In this document: piece by piece, positions 18,045-26,737 of the stretch
How the letters are laid out: each line of letters begins with the position of its first letter
Position numbering within the stretch: position 1 is the stretch's first letter
From: an uncultured Pelagibacteraceae bacterium
GTDB lineage: Bacteria > Pseudomonadota > Alphaproteobacteria > Pelagibacterales > Pelagibacteraceae
Direction: 5' to 3'
NCBI GenBank assembly: GCA_902589765.1
Contig: CACIUF010000004.1
Span: 1 to 50,464 of the forward strand
DNA length: 50,464 bases
Position numbers and translations under genes: made by a program
Notes under the pieces: generated by a model
What the model was told of the DNA's origin: nothing
Seen by the model: the letters and a program-made list of their open reading frames with translations, nothing else
The model's database searches: none

Positions 18045-19226
18045 ATGAGAAAATTAATTATTGCTGCATTTATATTTGTATCAAGTTTTACAACAAATGT
18101 TTTTGCAGAAGTAAAAATGGGAATAATTTTAGGATTCACTGGTCCTATTGAGTCTCTTACACCTGCTATGGCTGCATCTGCAGAGCTTGCTTTTAAAGAA
18201 GCATCTGACTCAGGTTCACTATTAGGTGGAGAAAAAATTTCAGTAGTAAGAGCAGACTCAACTTGCGTTGATTCAGCAGCAGCAACGGCAGCAGCTGAGG
18301 GTGTGATTGCACAAGGAGTAGCTGCAATCATGGGTGCTGATTGTTCAGGTGTAACAGGTGCTATTGCATCAAATGTTGCTGTACCAAATGGTGTGGTAAT
18401 GATTTCACCTTCTGCAACATCTCCAGGATTAACAACTCTAGATGATAAAGGGTATTTCTTCAGAACTGCTCCATCAGATGCTAGAGGTGGACAAATTCTT
18501 GCAGATATTACTAAAGATAGAAAAGTAAAAAGTGTAGCTATTACTTATACAAACAACGATTATGGTAAAGGTTTAGCTGATGTTTATAAAGCAGCAGTAG
18601 AAGCTCACGGAATAAAAGTAACTACAGTAAATGCTCATGAAGATGGAAAAGCAGATTATTCTTCTGAGGTTGCAACACTAGCTTCAGCAGGTGGTGATGC
18701 AGTAGCTGTTATTGGATATCTTGACCAAGGTGGAAAAGGTATTATTCAAGCTTCTTTAGACTCTGGTGCATTTGACAAATTTATTTTATCAGATGGTATG
18801 ATTGGTCAATCATTAGTTGATGCATTTGGAAAAGATTTAAGAAAGTCTTTTGGTTCAATGCCAGGTTCAACTGGAAAAGGTGCTGGAGTTTTTGCTGGTG
18901 TTGCAAAAGCTGCTGGTATTGATAGTTCTGGTCCTTACACTGGAGAGTCATACGATGCTGCTGCTTTAATTATTTTAGCAATGCAAGCAGGTAATTCAGC
19001 TGACAGAGCATCAATTGCAAAAAATGTAATGGATGTTGCTAACGGCCCTGGAACAAAAATTTATCCAGGTGAACTTAAAAAAGGTTTAGATTTATTAGCT
19101 AAAGGTAAAAAAGTTGACTACGAAGGTGCAACAGGAGTTACTTTTACTAGCGTCGGTGAAGCTGAAGGTTCTTTCTTAGAACAAGAAGTTAAAGGCGGAA
19201 AATTCAAAACTAAAAAACAAAGATAG
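18045..19226 (+). CDS. Liv-type (type 1 fold) periplasmic substrate-binding protein
   Basis: A 393-residue exported protein: signal peptide 1-22 (cut after VFA), then the periplasmic binding protein type 1 fold of the LivK/urea-binding family. Motifs include GIILGFTGPIE at the mature N-terminus, MGADCSGVTGAIAS, and VAITYTNNDYGKGLAD. It has a good ribosome site (AGAGGAA, 18034-18040). It faces the LivHMGF-type genes at 19352-23226, which lack their own binding protein, so it is the likely partner for that importer. The gene ends at a strong terminator. Ligand unknown; family members bind branched-chain amino acids, amides or urea. Confidence 0.9.
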   Translation: MRKLIIAAFIFVSSFTTNVFAEVKMGIILGFTGPIESLTPAMAASAELAFKEASDSGSLLGGEKISVVRADSTCVDSAAATAAAEGVIAQGVAAIMGADCSGVTGAIASNVAVPNGVVMISPSATSPGLTTLDDKGYFFRTAPSDARGGQILADITKDRKVKSVAITYTNNDYGKGLADVYKAAVEAHGIKVTTVNAHEDGKADYSSEVATLASAGGDAVAVIGYLDQGGKGIIQASLDSGAFDKFILSDGMIGQSLVDAFGKDLRKSFGSMPGSTGKGAGVFAGVAKAAGIDSSGPYTGESYDAAALIILAMQAGNSADRASIAKNVMDVANGPGTKIYPGELKKGLDLLAKGKKVDYEGATGVTFTSVGEAEGSFLEQEVKGGKFKTKKQR

Positions 19227-19240
19227 TTTATCTTAAAATT

Positions 19241-19277
19241 AAAACCCCTGACATTTTTATGTCGGGGGTTTTTTTTT
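19241..19277 (+). terminator. Intrinsic terminator after the Liv-type binding protein
   Basis: A 14-bp stem (arms 19241-19254 and 19259-19272, one G-T pair) with a TTTT loop, followed by a run of T. The minus side also leads into a T-rich stretch, so it may serve the convergent liv genes too. It starts 15 nt after the stop codon at 19226. Confidence 0.93.
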
Positions 19278-19347
19278 AAAAAAATAAATATTTATCAGCC
19301 ATATATAAAGCCCAAGCAAAGGCTGCACCTAAAATTATGTATTTCAT
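19276..19347 (-). CDS. Possible 23-residue hydrophobic microprotein
   Basis: A short frame, ATG at 19345-19347 and TAA at 19276-19278, encodes MKYIILGAAFAWALYMADK plus YLFF: one hydrophobic helix with a single Lys near the start and an Asp-Lys near the end. It begins 4 nt after the stop of the livM-like gene, so it could be read by re-initiation as the last gene of that operon. No Shine-Dalgarno is seen, and its 3' end touches the terminator. Composition is like a real single-pass membrane microprotein, but the short length means chance cannot be excluded. Confidence 0.4.
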   Translation of the reverse strand: MKYIILGAAFAWALYMADKYLFF

Positions 19348-19351
19348 TTTT

Positions 19352-20722
19352 TTATTTTATTTCTATTTTTTCCGGAAGTATACCTTTTGGTCTATATCTC
19401 ATTATCAATAACAGGCCTATTCCCATCATCAAAAATCTAAAATATGGAACACTTTCAATTAAATGAGCTTTTAAAAAGTGACTGTCAGCTAAACCAGCTG
19501 TTGTTAAATTAACTAAATATAATCCAATAGGTGCTGACTCAATCCATAAAAACCAAACCACAAAGCCTCCTAAAATTGCACCAAAATTATTACCACTACC
19601 ACCCACTATGACCATCACCCAAATTAAAAAAGTATAACGCATAGGTCTGTAGCTGCCTGGTGTAAATAATCCATCTTGGGTTACTAACATGGCACCAGCT
19701 ATCCCAACTATAGCTGAACCTAAAACAAAAATTAGCAAATGTTGTTTCACCACATTTTTACCCATTGCATTTGCTGCCTCTTCATTATCTCTAATAGCTC
19801 TCATCATTCTACCCCATGGAGAATACAGAGCTTTTTGAGTTAAAATTAATAGAATGATAACAACAATTAAAAACAAGCCTGAATAACAAAGTTTTACAAA
19901 AATTGATGATCCTTCAATGACAAATTGATTTAAAGCAGCTTGTCTCTCAGTTAAATCTGTAATTAAATTCAATTGACTTAAATTAAATTTTTCTACTAAA
20001 TTTATAAACCAATCTGTTTGTTGTAAATTTACCTCATAAGGTGCAGGGCGCTTCAATCCAATAACATTTTTTACACCTCTAGTGAGCCAATCTTCGTGTT
20101 TAATTATTGCAATAACAATTTCTGATATTAATAAAGTGGCTATTGCCAGATAGTCCGCCCTTAAACCCAAGGCAACTTTACCAATTACAAATGCTAACCC
20201 ACCTGCAAATAGAGCACCAACGATCCAAGAAAAAATAATCGGCAGACCAAATCCGCCGAGAAATCCTGTTTTTGCAGGATCTACTTCCTCTATTGCCTCA
20301 ATCCCAGGTTCAGATACAAATCTAATGATTATTATTCCTGCAATTATAATAGTTGCAATGATATAGGTTCTAACTTTTGATTTTTCATATTTTTTTAATA
20401 CGTATCTAACAGCTAATACCATCCCTATTATTAGTGAAAGACTTAATAGAATATTAGATCCACCTGCGCTCCATGCTTCTTGAACCGGATCAACAGAGAT
20501 TAAAACTGCTGCTAAACCACCTAGGGCGGTATATCCCATTATACCAAAGTTAATAAGACCAGCATATCCCCATTGAATATTAGCGCCCATTGTCATGACC
20601 GCTGAAATCAAACAAAGGTTAAAAATTGATAAAGCTATATTCCAGGATTGAAAAATTCCAACAAGAATAATTAATCCCATCATTATAGTATAAGCTGCAA
20701 TTACATTTAAATTTTTTCTCAC
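19352..20722 (-). CDS. livM: LivM-type ABC transporter permease (long form)
   Basis: A 456-residue branched-chain amino acid-type permease with LivM-family motifs: WGYAGLINFGIMGYTALGG near 47-65, LRADYLAIATLLISEIVIAI near 186-205, and RDNEEAANAMGKN near 308. It is about 100 residues longer than the LivM at 27474, because of inserts after TM3-TM4 and near 230-285. The start overlaps the stop of the livH-like gene by 4 bp. It forms the membrane channel of importer 2 with the LivH-type protein. Downstream is only a possible microprotein and the shared terminator. Confidence 0.9.
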   Translation of the reverse strand: MRKNLNVIAAYTIMMGLIILVGIFQSWNIALSIFNLCLISAVMTMGANIQWGYAGLINFGIMGYTALGGLAAVLISVDPVQEAWSAGGSNILLSLSLIIGMVLAVRYVLKKYEKSKVRTYIIATIIIAGIIIIRFVSEPGIEAIEEVDPAKTGFLGGFGLPIIFSWIVGALFAGGLAFVIGKVALGLRADYLAIATLLISEIVIAIIKHEDWLTRGVKNVIGLKRPAPYEVNLQQTDWFINLVEKFNLSQLNLITDLTERQAALNQFVIEGSSIFVKLCYSGLFLIVVIILLILTQKALYSPWGRMMRAIRDNEEAANAMGKNVVKQHLLIFVLGSAIVGIAGAMLVTQDGLFTPGSYRPMRYTFLIWVMVIVGGSGNNFGAILGGFVVWFLWIESAPIGLYLVNLTTAGLADSHFLKAHLIESVPYFRFLMMGIGLLLIMRYRPKGILPEKIEIK

Positions 20723-21729
20723 AATATTTTCCCTTTGAAAATTCCAGATGGCCGGTAAAGCAATACAATGACAAGAATTGAAAATGATACTGCAAATTTA
20801 TAATCTGTTGATAGTAATTGTACTAAAGTATTTGGCTCTAAACTTTCAGGCAATAGATACATGAAAAATTTTTTATATGCATAAGTTAAAAGAATTTCAG
20901 AAAATGCGATTACATATCCACCTAAAAATGCACCAAAAGGATTTCCTATACCCCCAACAATAGCTGCAGCAAAAATTGGAAGCATATTATTGAAATAAGT
21001 AAATGGTTTAAAACTTTTATCTAAACCATATAATGCTCCACCAATGGTCGCCAACACTCCTGCTATTATCCAAGTAATCATAACAATCTTTTTTGGGTCA
21101 ATTCCAGACAACAAAGCAAGATCCTCATTATCAGAATAAGCTCTCATACTTTTTCCTGTTTTTGTTTTATTTAAAAACCAAAAAAGAGCTGATACTAAAA
21201 TTAATGTTACAACAATAGTAATTACCTGAGTAGATTTGATTGCAAGGCCTTCATTAAGACCGGTCATTTCTTTAAACTCACCAGCTTTAATCAAAAATTT
21301 TTCACCATCAAAAAATCTTCTATCAGATGGGCCAATGATTATTCGAACAACTGCTTGGGTGACAAACATTACTCCAATACTCACCATTGCTAATTGAACA
21401 GGGGGGCTTTTACTAACTCTATAATATTTAAAAACAAATTTATCTATTAAAAGCATATAACCAACCATAAATATAATAGCAAAAGGAATTGCGATGAGAG
21501 CAGTTGGTAAAATGCCTAAGCTTATTCCTAAAGATTGAAAATACCATGTAAACAAAATTGTCACCATGGTTCCAAAAGACATCATATCTCCTGTAGCAAA
21601 GTTTGCGAACCTTAGGATCCCATATATCAATGTTACAAAAATTGCACCCAAAGCTAATTGAGATCCATAGGCTAATGCTGGAACAAATATATAATTTAAT
21701 AAAAGTACAATTGCATTTATATAATCCAT
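20719..21729 (-). CDS. livH: LivH-type ABC transporter permease
   Basis: A 336-residue inner-membrane permease of the LivH family with about eight hydrophobic segments. Family motifs include LRFANFATGDMMSFG near 40-54, RAYSDNEDLALLSGID near 196, and AAIVGGIGNPFGAFLGGY near 255. It pairs with the LivM-type product (4-bp overlap) and lies 1 nt downstream of the livF-like gene. It belongs to the second Liv-type importer, whose genes run livG, livF, livH, livM. Substrate unknown. Confidence 0.92.
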   Translation of the reverse strand: MDYINAIVLLLNYIFVPALAYGSQLALGAIFVTLIYGILRFANFATGDMMSFGTMVTILFTWYFQSLGISLGILPTALIAIPFAIIFMVGYMLLIDKFVFKYYRVSKSPPVQLAMVSIGVMFVTQAVVRIIIGPSDRRFFDGEKFLIKAGEFKEMTGLNEGLAIKSTQVITIVVTLILVSALFWFLNKTKTGKSMRAYSDNEDLALLSGIDPKKIVMITWIIAGVLATIGGALYGLDKSFKPFTYFNNMLPIFAAAIVGGIGNPFGAFLGGYVIAFSEILLTYAYKKFFMYLLPESLEPNTLVQLLSTDYKFAVSFSILVIVLLYRPSGIFKGKIL

Positions 21730-21730
21730 A

Positions 21731-22438
21731 TCAACCGCCTAAAAATGAACTTCTTACTCTTGGATCATTTAGTAATTCTTTTCCTGATCCTGAATAACGA
21801 TTTTCTCCTGTGACCAATACATAACCTCTGTCTGAAATACTTAAAGCTTGTTTTGCGTTTTGTTCGACCATCAGTATTGCAACATTTGTCCGTTTAACTT
21901 TTACAATATGATCAAACAATTCATCCATTACAATTGGAGAAACTCCTGCAGTTGGTTCATCTAACATCAAAACTGACGGTTTGATCATTAGTGCCCTTCC
22001 AAGTGCCACTTGTTGTCTTTGCCCTCCTGATAATTCACCAACTAATTGATTTCTTTTTTCACTTAATATTGGAAACAACTCATAGATCTCATTGATTACT
22101 GAATTATAACTTTCATCAATTAAGAAAGCCCCCATTTCTAAATTTTCCTCAACAGTCATACCTGCAAAAACATTTTTTGTTTGAGGAACGAATGAAATTC
22201 CTGACTTAACTCTATCTTGTGGAGATAATTGTGTAATATCCTTACCATCAATTATTACTGAGCCAGATTTTAAATTTAGTAAACCTAGCATTGCCTTCAT
22301 TGCTGTTGATTTTCCCGCACCATTAGGACCGAGGATTGAAACAATTTCACCTTTGTCGACATTCACTGAGCACGAATTAATAATATCTGGACCATTTCCA
22401 TATCCACCAGTCATCTTATTTCCCTCAAAAAATGCCAT
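21731..22438 (-). CDS. livF: LivF-type ABC transporter ATPase
   Basis: A 235-residue ATPase from the ATG at 22436-22438. It has Walker A LGPNGAGKST near 36-45, the LivF-type segment ISFVPQTKNVFAGMTVEEN, the signature LSGGQRQQVALGRAL, Walker B SVLMLDEPTAGVSP, and the H-loop VEQNAKQAL typical of LivF. An in-frame TTG two codons upstream would overlap the livG stop; I prefer the ATG 2 nt after it. It energises the second Liv-type importer with the LivG-type ATPase. Confidence 0.93.
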   Translation of the reverse strand: MAFFEGNKMTGGYGNGPDIINSCSVNVDKGEIVSILGPNGAGKSTAMKAMLGLLNLKSGSVIIDGKDITQLSPQDRVKSGISFVPQTKNVFAGMTVEENLEMGAFLIDESYNSVINEIYELFPILSEKRNQLVGELSGGQRQQVALGRALMIKPSVLMLDEPTAGVSPIVMDELFDHIVKVKRTNVAILMVEQNAKQALSISDRGYVLVTGENRYSGSGKELLNDPRVRSSFLGG

Positions 22439-22440
22439 AA

Positions 22441-23226
22441 TCAATTGTCCTTAATTTTTAATCCCCTGCCCAAATAACTTTCAATTACTTTTTCGTCTTT
22501 TTTTGCATCTTCCACTGAACCTTCAAATAATACTGATCCCTCAGCCATTACAATCACAGGATCACATAATCTCCCTATGAAATCCATGTCATGTTCAATC
22601 ATACAAAATGTATATCCCTTTTCTTTATTTAGTTTTTCAATCGCTGTACCAAGATCTTTGAGTAGTGTTCTATTCACACCAGCGCCCACTTCATCTAACA
22701 AAACTAACTTTGCATCTACCATCATTGTTCGACCAAGCTCCAATAATTTTTTTTGACCACCAGACAAATTTCCTGCTAGCTCATTTCTTAAATGCCCTAA
22801 ATTTAAAAACTCTATAACTTCAATGGCTTTTTGCTTAATAATGTTCTCTTCTTTCATGATTAATGAGGGTTTAAATATAGCATTTATTAATTGTTCACCT
22901 GACTGATTACCAGGAACCATCATTAAATTTTCTAAAACTGATAAATTTGTAAATTCATGTGCAATTTGAAAGGTTCTAAGTAAACCTTTTGAAAATAATT
23001 CATATGCCGGTACATCAGTTATATTTTCGTTGTTAAACATCACACTACCAGCTGAACATTTCAGATTTCCAGCAATCAAATTAAATAAGGTAGTTTTTCC
23101 TGATCCATTAGGACCGATTATTCCAGTTATAGTTCCCTTCTTAACTTTGAGTGAACAATCTGATACCGCTGCTAATCCACCAAAATATTTTGATAGATTA
23201 TTTATTTCTAAAATATTTTCTGACAT
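22441..23226 (-). CDS. livG: LivG-type ABC transporter ATPase
   Basis: A 261-residue ATPase with Walker A IGPNGSGKTT near 35-44, the LivG hallmark LLRTFQIAHEF near 88, the signature LSGGQKKLLELGRTM, Walker B LVLLDEVGAGVN and the IEHDMDFI H-loop. In most ABC proteins Walker B is followed by DEPT; here it reads DEVG, a variant seen in some LivG lineages. The ATG at 23224-23226 follows the proC-like stop by 3 nt. It is the first transporter gene of the second Liv set. Confidence 0.93.
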   Translation of the reverse strand: MSENILEINNLSKYFGGLAAVSDCSLKVKKGTITGIIGPNGSGKTTLFNLIAGNLKCSAGSVMFNNENITDVPAYELFSKGLLRTFQIAHEFTNLSVLENLMMVPGNQSGEQLINAIFKPSLIMKEENIIKQKAIEVIEFLNLGHLRNELAGNLSGGQKKLLELGRTMMVDAKLVLLDEVGAGVNRTLLKDLGTAIEKLNKEKGYTFCMIEHDMDFIGRLCDPVIVMAEGSVLFEGSVEDAKKDEKVIESYLGRGLKIKDN

Positions 23227-23229
23227 CAA

Positions 23230-23997
23230 TTATTTGTTAAGTCTTTTGTAAATTTTATTTAGTGCATTTACTACAGATTTATAAGCTCCTCTTTTACTCA
23301 TTTCTCTTAAACCTTGTTCGTTTAAACCTTTCGGAGTTTGAGACTCTTTAACTAAATGTCTTAAATCTTTTTTTGAATTTACAACTGCATCTTCAGATAA
23401 AGCCAAAAATAAAGTTGTTATATATTTCTGTGCATCAGATCTTTTAATACCTTTTTTTATCAACCAAGTACTCATCACATTTAATATTTCATAATAAGAT
23501 GCCATCATCCCTGACGTTGACCAAAAATTAATTGATAATTTTTCATTTTTAATTTCAATAGTAGATCCAATTTTATTAAAAAAATTTTTAACCTTTCTAT
23601 TTGGTGGGCAGATAGGCACTGGTCCTTTTTTAAGAGAAATTGGCGGGAGTGGAATAGCTCTTACTAAGGCAGCTTTTACTTTTATCATTTTTCGAAGTTC
23701 AGAAAGATTTATAGTTGAGATAAAACTTATAATTGTTTGACTGGATCTAAATCTTAAATTTTTAATAATTTTCTGACCAACGGTTGGTGTGACTGCCAAA
23801 AAAATCCAATCACAATTATCAACAATTTTTTGATTATCCCTCTCAATTAATATCTTTTTAAACTTTTTTTTTAGTCCTTTTGCAATAAGACTATTTCGTG
23901 ATGAAATAAATATCTTTTTATAATTAATTTTTGAAGAACATATTCCAGATATAACTGATGATGTTATTTTTCCTGTTCCTATAAAACCTAATTTCAT
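23230..23997 (-). CDS. proC: Pyrroline-5-carboxylate reductase-like protein
   Basis: A 255-residue protein with an NADP-binding Rossmann motif GFIGTGKITSSVISGI at 4-19, then AVTPTVGQ near 70. The helical P5CR dimerisation-type C-terminus contains MASYYEILNVMSTWLIKKGI and LVKESQTPKGLNEQGL, the SPGGTT-like segment of ProC written here as QTPKGLN. It would reduce pyrroline-5-carboxylate to proline, or a similar cyclic imine. It is slightly shorter than typical ProC (265-280), and its Gly-rich loop has Lys where Met/Asn is usual. It sits in an operon with glaH upstream and Liv-type transporter genes downstream, so a related imine from lysine or ornithine breakdown is possible. Confidence 0.75.
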   Translation of the reverse strand: MKLGFIGTGKITSSVISGICSSKINYKKIFISSRNSLIAKGLKKKFKKILIERDNQKIVDNCDWIFLAVTPTVGQKIIKNLRFRSSQTIISFISTINLSELRKMIKVKAALVRAIPLPPISLKKGPVPICPPNRKVKNFFNKIGSTIEIKNEKLSINFWSTSGMMASYYEILNVMSTWLIKKGIKRSDAQKYITTLFLALSEDAVVNSKKDLRHLVKESQTPKGLNEQGLREMSKRGAYKSVVNALNKIYKRLNK

Positions 23998-24023
23998 AAA
24001 TATCTTATAGTGATTAATTTATA

Positions 24024-24938
24024 TTAATTAATAAAAAAAGAACCTCTAATTCGCAACAACTCTCTACTTAAATCTTTATGCTCTTTAAAGGCTTTTCTGC
24101 CATGAAGCCAAAAATAATTATTTGCTACTACGGATGATCCCACCGGAAGTTTAGTTATAATCTTCTTATTACTTTCCTCTAAACTATCAGATAATTTTTG
24201 TAAAAAAGTACCTTGTCTCATATTTTTAGGTTCAGGGAATTGATCAATATATGAAATCTGAGCTCTTCCATCTTGATCAGATGAAAATACTGGATGTTCA
24301 ACTTTATAATCAATATTTTTACTTTTCGGAGAACCCCAAAGAAAATCCTCTTTCCCGACAGGATCATTAAATAATTCATCACAATGTTCCCAATCATCGA
24401 GATGAAGCATGGCAGTTTCACCACCCTCAACATTTTTTTCCTCTATTTTTGACATTAACAACCAGTCAGTTTTTTCTTTTACATAGGTTCCATCAGTATG
24501 TAGATCCATATTTTTATAAGCCTTTCTTAAATAAGAGTCGCTTTTATCCTCATGCTTAACATGAAATCTAGCATAGTATTTACCAGCCATTGCATCATGA
24601 TTAGGGTTCCCAATAAGATGTGCAACTGCAGTTGAAAGCTTTACTAAAAAACTATCATCAATTTTAGATATTAAATTTTTAGGTTTAATAATAAAACAAC
24701 CTGTATTTCGATCTCTAATAATTTTATTAATTAATTTAGATAATTTATTATTACTTAAATCATCTAAACTTTTAGCGATAGTAAATCTAGTAAACGGTTT
24801 GTATTCTAATGCAGTAATATCAAACTTATTAAAAGGAAAGATAAGTTTATTTAAAATTTCATCTCCTATATCTATGTTAATTATCCTTGGAGATTGCTTA
24901 TTTTCATAAATTTCAAATCCGTCAATTTTTTCAATCAT
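24024..24938 (-). CDS. glaH: Glutarate 2-hydroxylase (CsiD/GlaH family)
   Basis: A 304-residue Fe(II)/2-oxoglutarate dioxygenase that matches E. coli CsiD/GlaH through its length: TALEYKPFTRF near 42, KLSTAVAHLIG at 100-110, DAMAGKYYARF at 115-125, SDSYLRKAYKNMDLHTDGTY, and the C-terminal NNYFWLHGR. The iron triad is H147, D149 and H279, spaced as in CsiD. The enzyme converts glutarate to L-2-hydroxyglutarate in lysine degradation through cadaverine and 5-aminovalerate. The partner LhgO is not in the window. The ATG overlaps the azlD stop (ATGA). The link to AzlCD and two Liv importers suggests uptake and breakdown of a lysine-related compound; that part is inference. Confidence 0.9.
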   Translation of the reverse strand: MIEKIDGFEIYENKQSPRIINIDIGDEILNKLIFPFNKFDITALEYKPFTRFTIAKSLDDLSNNKLSKLINKIIRDRNTGCFIIKPKNLISKIDDSFLVKLSTAVAHLIGNPNHDAMAGKYYARFHVKHEDKSDSYLRKAYKNMDLHTDGTYVKEKTDWLLMSKIEEKNVEGGETAMLHLDDWEHCDELFNDPVGKEDFLWGSPKSKNIDYKVEHPVFSSDQDGRAQISYIDQFPEPKNMRQGTFLQKLSDSLEESNKKIITKLPVGSSVVANNYFWLHGRKAFKEHKDLSRELLRIRGSFFIN

Positions 24939-25258
24939 AAATAACTGCTAAAAAGTGTAAGTATGATAGCAGAGAAAATTGTTGGGTAAACTAAATTTTT
25001 TTTAGTGATAAAAAAAATCCCGATTGATAAAATTATTACAATTAGTCTTACTAAGTAATCTATTTCAGATAACAATCCTGATGGGAAAATTACAATCCTA
25101 GCTATTAATGCTGCCAACGTCGAGTATGCTAAGCAATTAAACCATCTAAATATTTTGGAAGTTTCTTTAATATTTTCTGAACTTACAACACCTAAAAATC
25201 TGGATAAAAATGTCGCTAATGAAGTTACTAAGATTACAAAAAAAATATTACCTGTCAT
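24935..25258 (-). CDS. azlD: AzlD-family branched-chain amino acid exporter subunit
   Basis: A 107-residue small membrane protein with about four hydrophobic helices, starting MTGNIFFVILVTSLATFLSR, the AzlD-type N-terminus with its conserved R-F in TM1. AzlD works with AzlC as a two-part inner-membrane exporter of branched-chain amino acids and analogues. I place the start at the ATG at 25256-25258. A longer frame begins 16 codons upstream inside azlC, but its extra residues have no family match. The gene overlaps azlC by 11 bp and glaH by 4 bp, so translation of all three is coupled. Confidence 0.85.
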   Translation of the reverse strand: MTGNIFFVILVTSLATFLSRFLGVVSSENIKETSKIFRWFNCLAYSTLAALIARIVIFPSGLLSEIDYLVRLIVIILSIGIFFITKKNLVYPTIFSAIILTLFSSYL

Positions 25259-25952
25259 TAATTTCTCCAATAAAAAATGCAATTGTTCCAGCCACAAAAC
25301 CACCAAATAAAATACACCACTCTGGAGAGATAAAATAAAAAGCTGGACCTAAAATTGCACCAAGGATGATTGATAAACTAATTTTAATAGTTTTCATCGC
25401 TCCCACCATCATACAAGTAAAATAAATTGGATTAATTATTGCTAACCCAATTAACATATCTCTATTTAAAAAGTCTGATGCAATATAGCCGATAAATGTA
25501 GAGAAAATTGCTACCGACCAGGTTGCTGTACCAATACCAATCCAAAAATCTATTCTTGCTTCTTTTTTTATTTGTTCATAATTATCTTTCATTATTAGCC
25601 ACGATGAAACCGCAATGAAGTGACATGATAAATAATATTTCCATTTAGGTTGTGTTTGGTGCATCAACAAAGGCATTAATGAAACTGTCATTGGATACAA
25701 TCTTGCATTTACTAACCAAACAGCAATGAAGATATTTATTAATGATGATCCAATTATTAGTGACTCTGCCATTACTAATGAACCAGGTAATGCATAAGTT
25801 AAAAAAGTTGAAAAAAGACTTTCTTGAATTGTAAAACCAATATTTTTTAAAAGAGCCCCAATTGCTATAAAGCTAGCTCCCAAGGCTATAGCTGGACTTC
25901 CAACACCCTTGATAGATGCGAAACCTTTAAAAAAATATTTTGAATCAATCAT
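25248..25952 (-). CDS. azlC: AzlC-family branched-chain amino acid exporter subunit
   Basis: A 234-residue polytopic membrane protein with AzlC features: an N-terminal amphipathic segment, GSPAIALGASFIAIGALLKN near 17-36, LVNARLYPMTVSLMPLL near 79-95, and alternating hydrophobic helices. It is the large subunit of the AzlCD exporter; AzlD is encoded next. The ATG overlaps the stop of livF by one base (TAATG), so an exporter is embedded directly in an importer operon. This could act as overflow protection during uptake of peptides or amino acids. Confidence 0.87.
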   Translation of the reverse strand: MIDSKYFFKGFASIKGVGSPAIALGASFIAIGALLKNIGFTIQESLFSTFLTYALPGSLVMAESLIIGSSLINIFIAVWLVNARLYPMTVSLMPLLMHQTQPKWKYYLSCHFIAVSSWLIMKDNYEQIKKEARIDFWIGIGTATWSVAIFSTFIGYIASDFLNRDMLIGLAIINPIYFTCMMVGAMKTIKISLSIILGAILGPAFYFISPEWCILFGGFVAGTIAFFIGEINDR

Positions 25953-26737
25953 TAACCGCCCAGGAATAGGCGTCCAACATCAGGATTATTTAAGAGTTCA
26001 TCTCCTTTACCTGCTATTGCAGTTTGTCCTGACACTAAAACATAACCAATGTCAGCAAACTCTAGACCTTTCTTTGCATTTTGCTCAACAAGAATAATTG
26101 TTTTTTTTTCATTTTGTTGAAGGTCTCTTAAAATTTCAAATACCATTTCAATATATCTTGGCTCTAATCCAATCGAAGGTTCATCAACTAATAAAACTGA
26201 TGGTTTCATAACAAGCGCTCTTGAAATTTCCAATAATCTTCTTTCACCACCAGACAAAACTTTTGCAGGTTGATTTCTTCTATTTCTTAATCTTTCATAC
26301 TTCTCAAGAATTCTTTCAGCTTCTTGAAATGACTCCTCTGTTTTATCTTTGATAAATCCACCCATTAAAAGGTTTTCTTCAACTGTCATATCTGGGAAAA
26401 CAGAATTATCTTGTAAAATATATGCAATACCAACTGATTTTAATTTTTCAGCTGGTGATAAATTGGTTATCTCTTTTCCATCAATTTCTATTTTCCCAGA
26501 AAATATATTTGTAAATCCATAAATTGAGTGAAGAATAGTTGATTTACCAGCACCATTTGGACCTATTAAACAAAGTGATTGAGCCTTGCTAACATAAAGA
26601 TCAAAGTTATGTAAAATTTCCATTTTCCCATAGCCAGCATTCATATTTTTAATTGTAAGATGAATGTCATTAGGTGAAAGTTTTTTTAAATCATCTGCTT
26701 GAGGAGCTTTTCCTAATACTTCGTATTGATTAGACAT
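25952..26737 (-). CDS. livF: LivF-type ABC transporter ATPase
   Basis: A 261-residue ATPase with an N-terminal extension of about 27 residues before the core. Walker A IGPNGAGKST is near 58-67, then ILQDNSVFPDMTVEENLLMGG, the signature LSGGERRLLEISRAL, Walker B SVLLVDEPSIGLEP, and VEQNAKKGL as H-loop. It overlaps both neighbours by one base (TAATG on each side). It belongs to importer 1, order: binding protein, livH, livM, livG, livF. Confidence 0.93.
   Translation of the reverse strand: MSNQYEVLGKAPQADDLKKLSPNDIHLTIKNMNAGYGKMEILHNFDLYVSKAQSLCLIGPNGAGKSTILHSIYGFTNIFSGKIEIDGKEITNLSPAEKLKSVGIAYILQDNSVFPDMTVEENLLMGGFIKDKTEESFQEAERILEKYERLRNRRNQPAKVLSGGERRLLEISRALVMKPSVLLVDEPSIGLEPRYIEMVFEILRDLQQNEKKTIILVEQNAKKGLEFADIGYVLVSGQTAIAGKGDELLNNPDVGRLFLGG

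Noticed and set aside
18008-18331. 107-codon minus-strand frame opposite the binding-protein signal peptide
   Set aside because: It mirrors Ala/Ser-rich codons of the real gene, which has a signal peptide, a ribosome site and a terminator.
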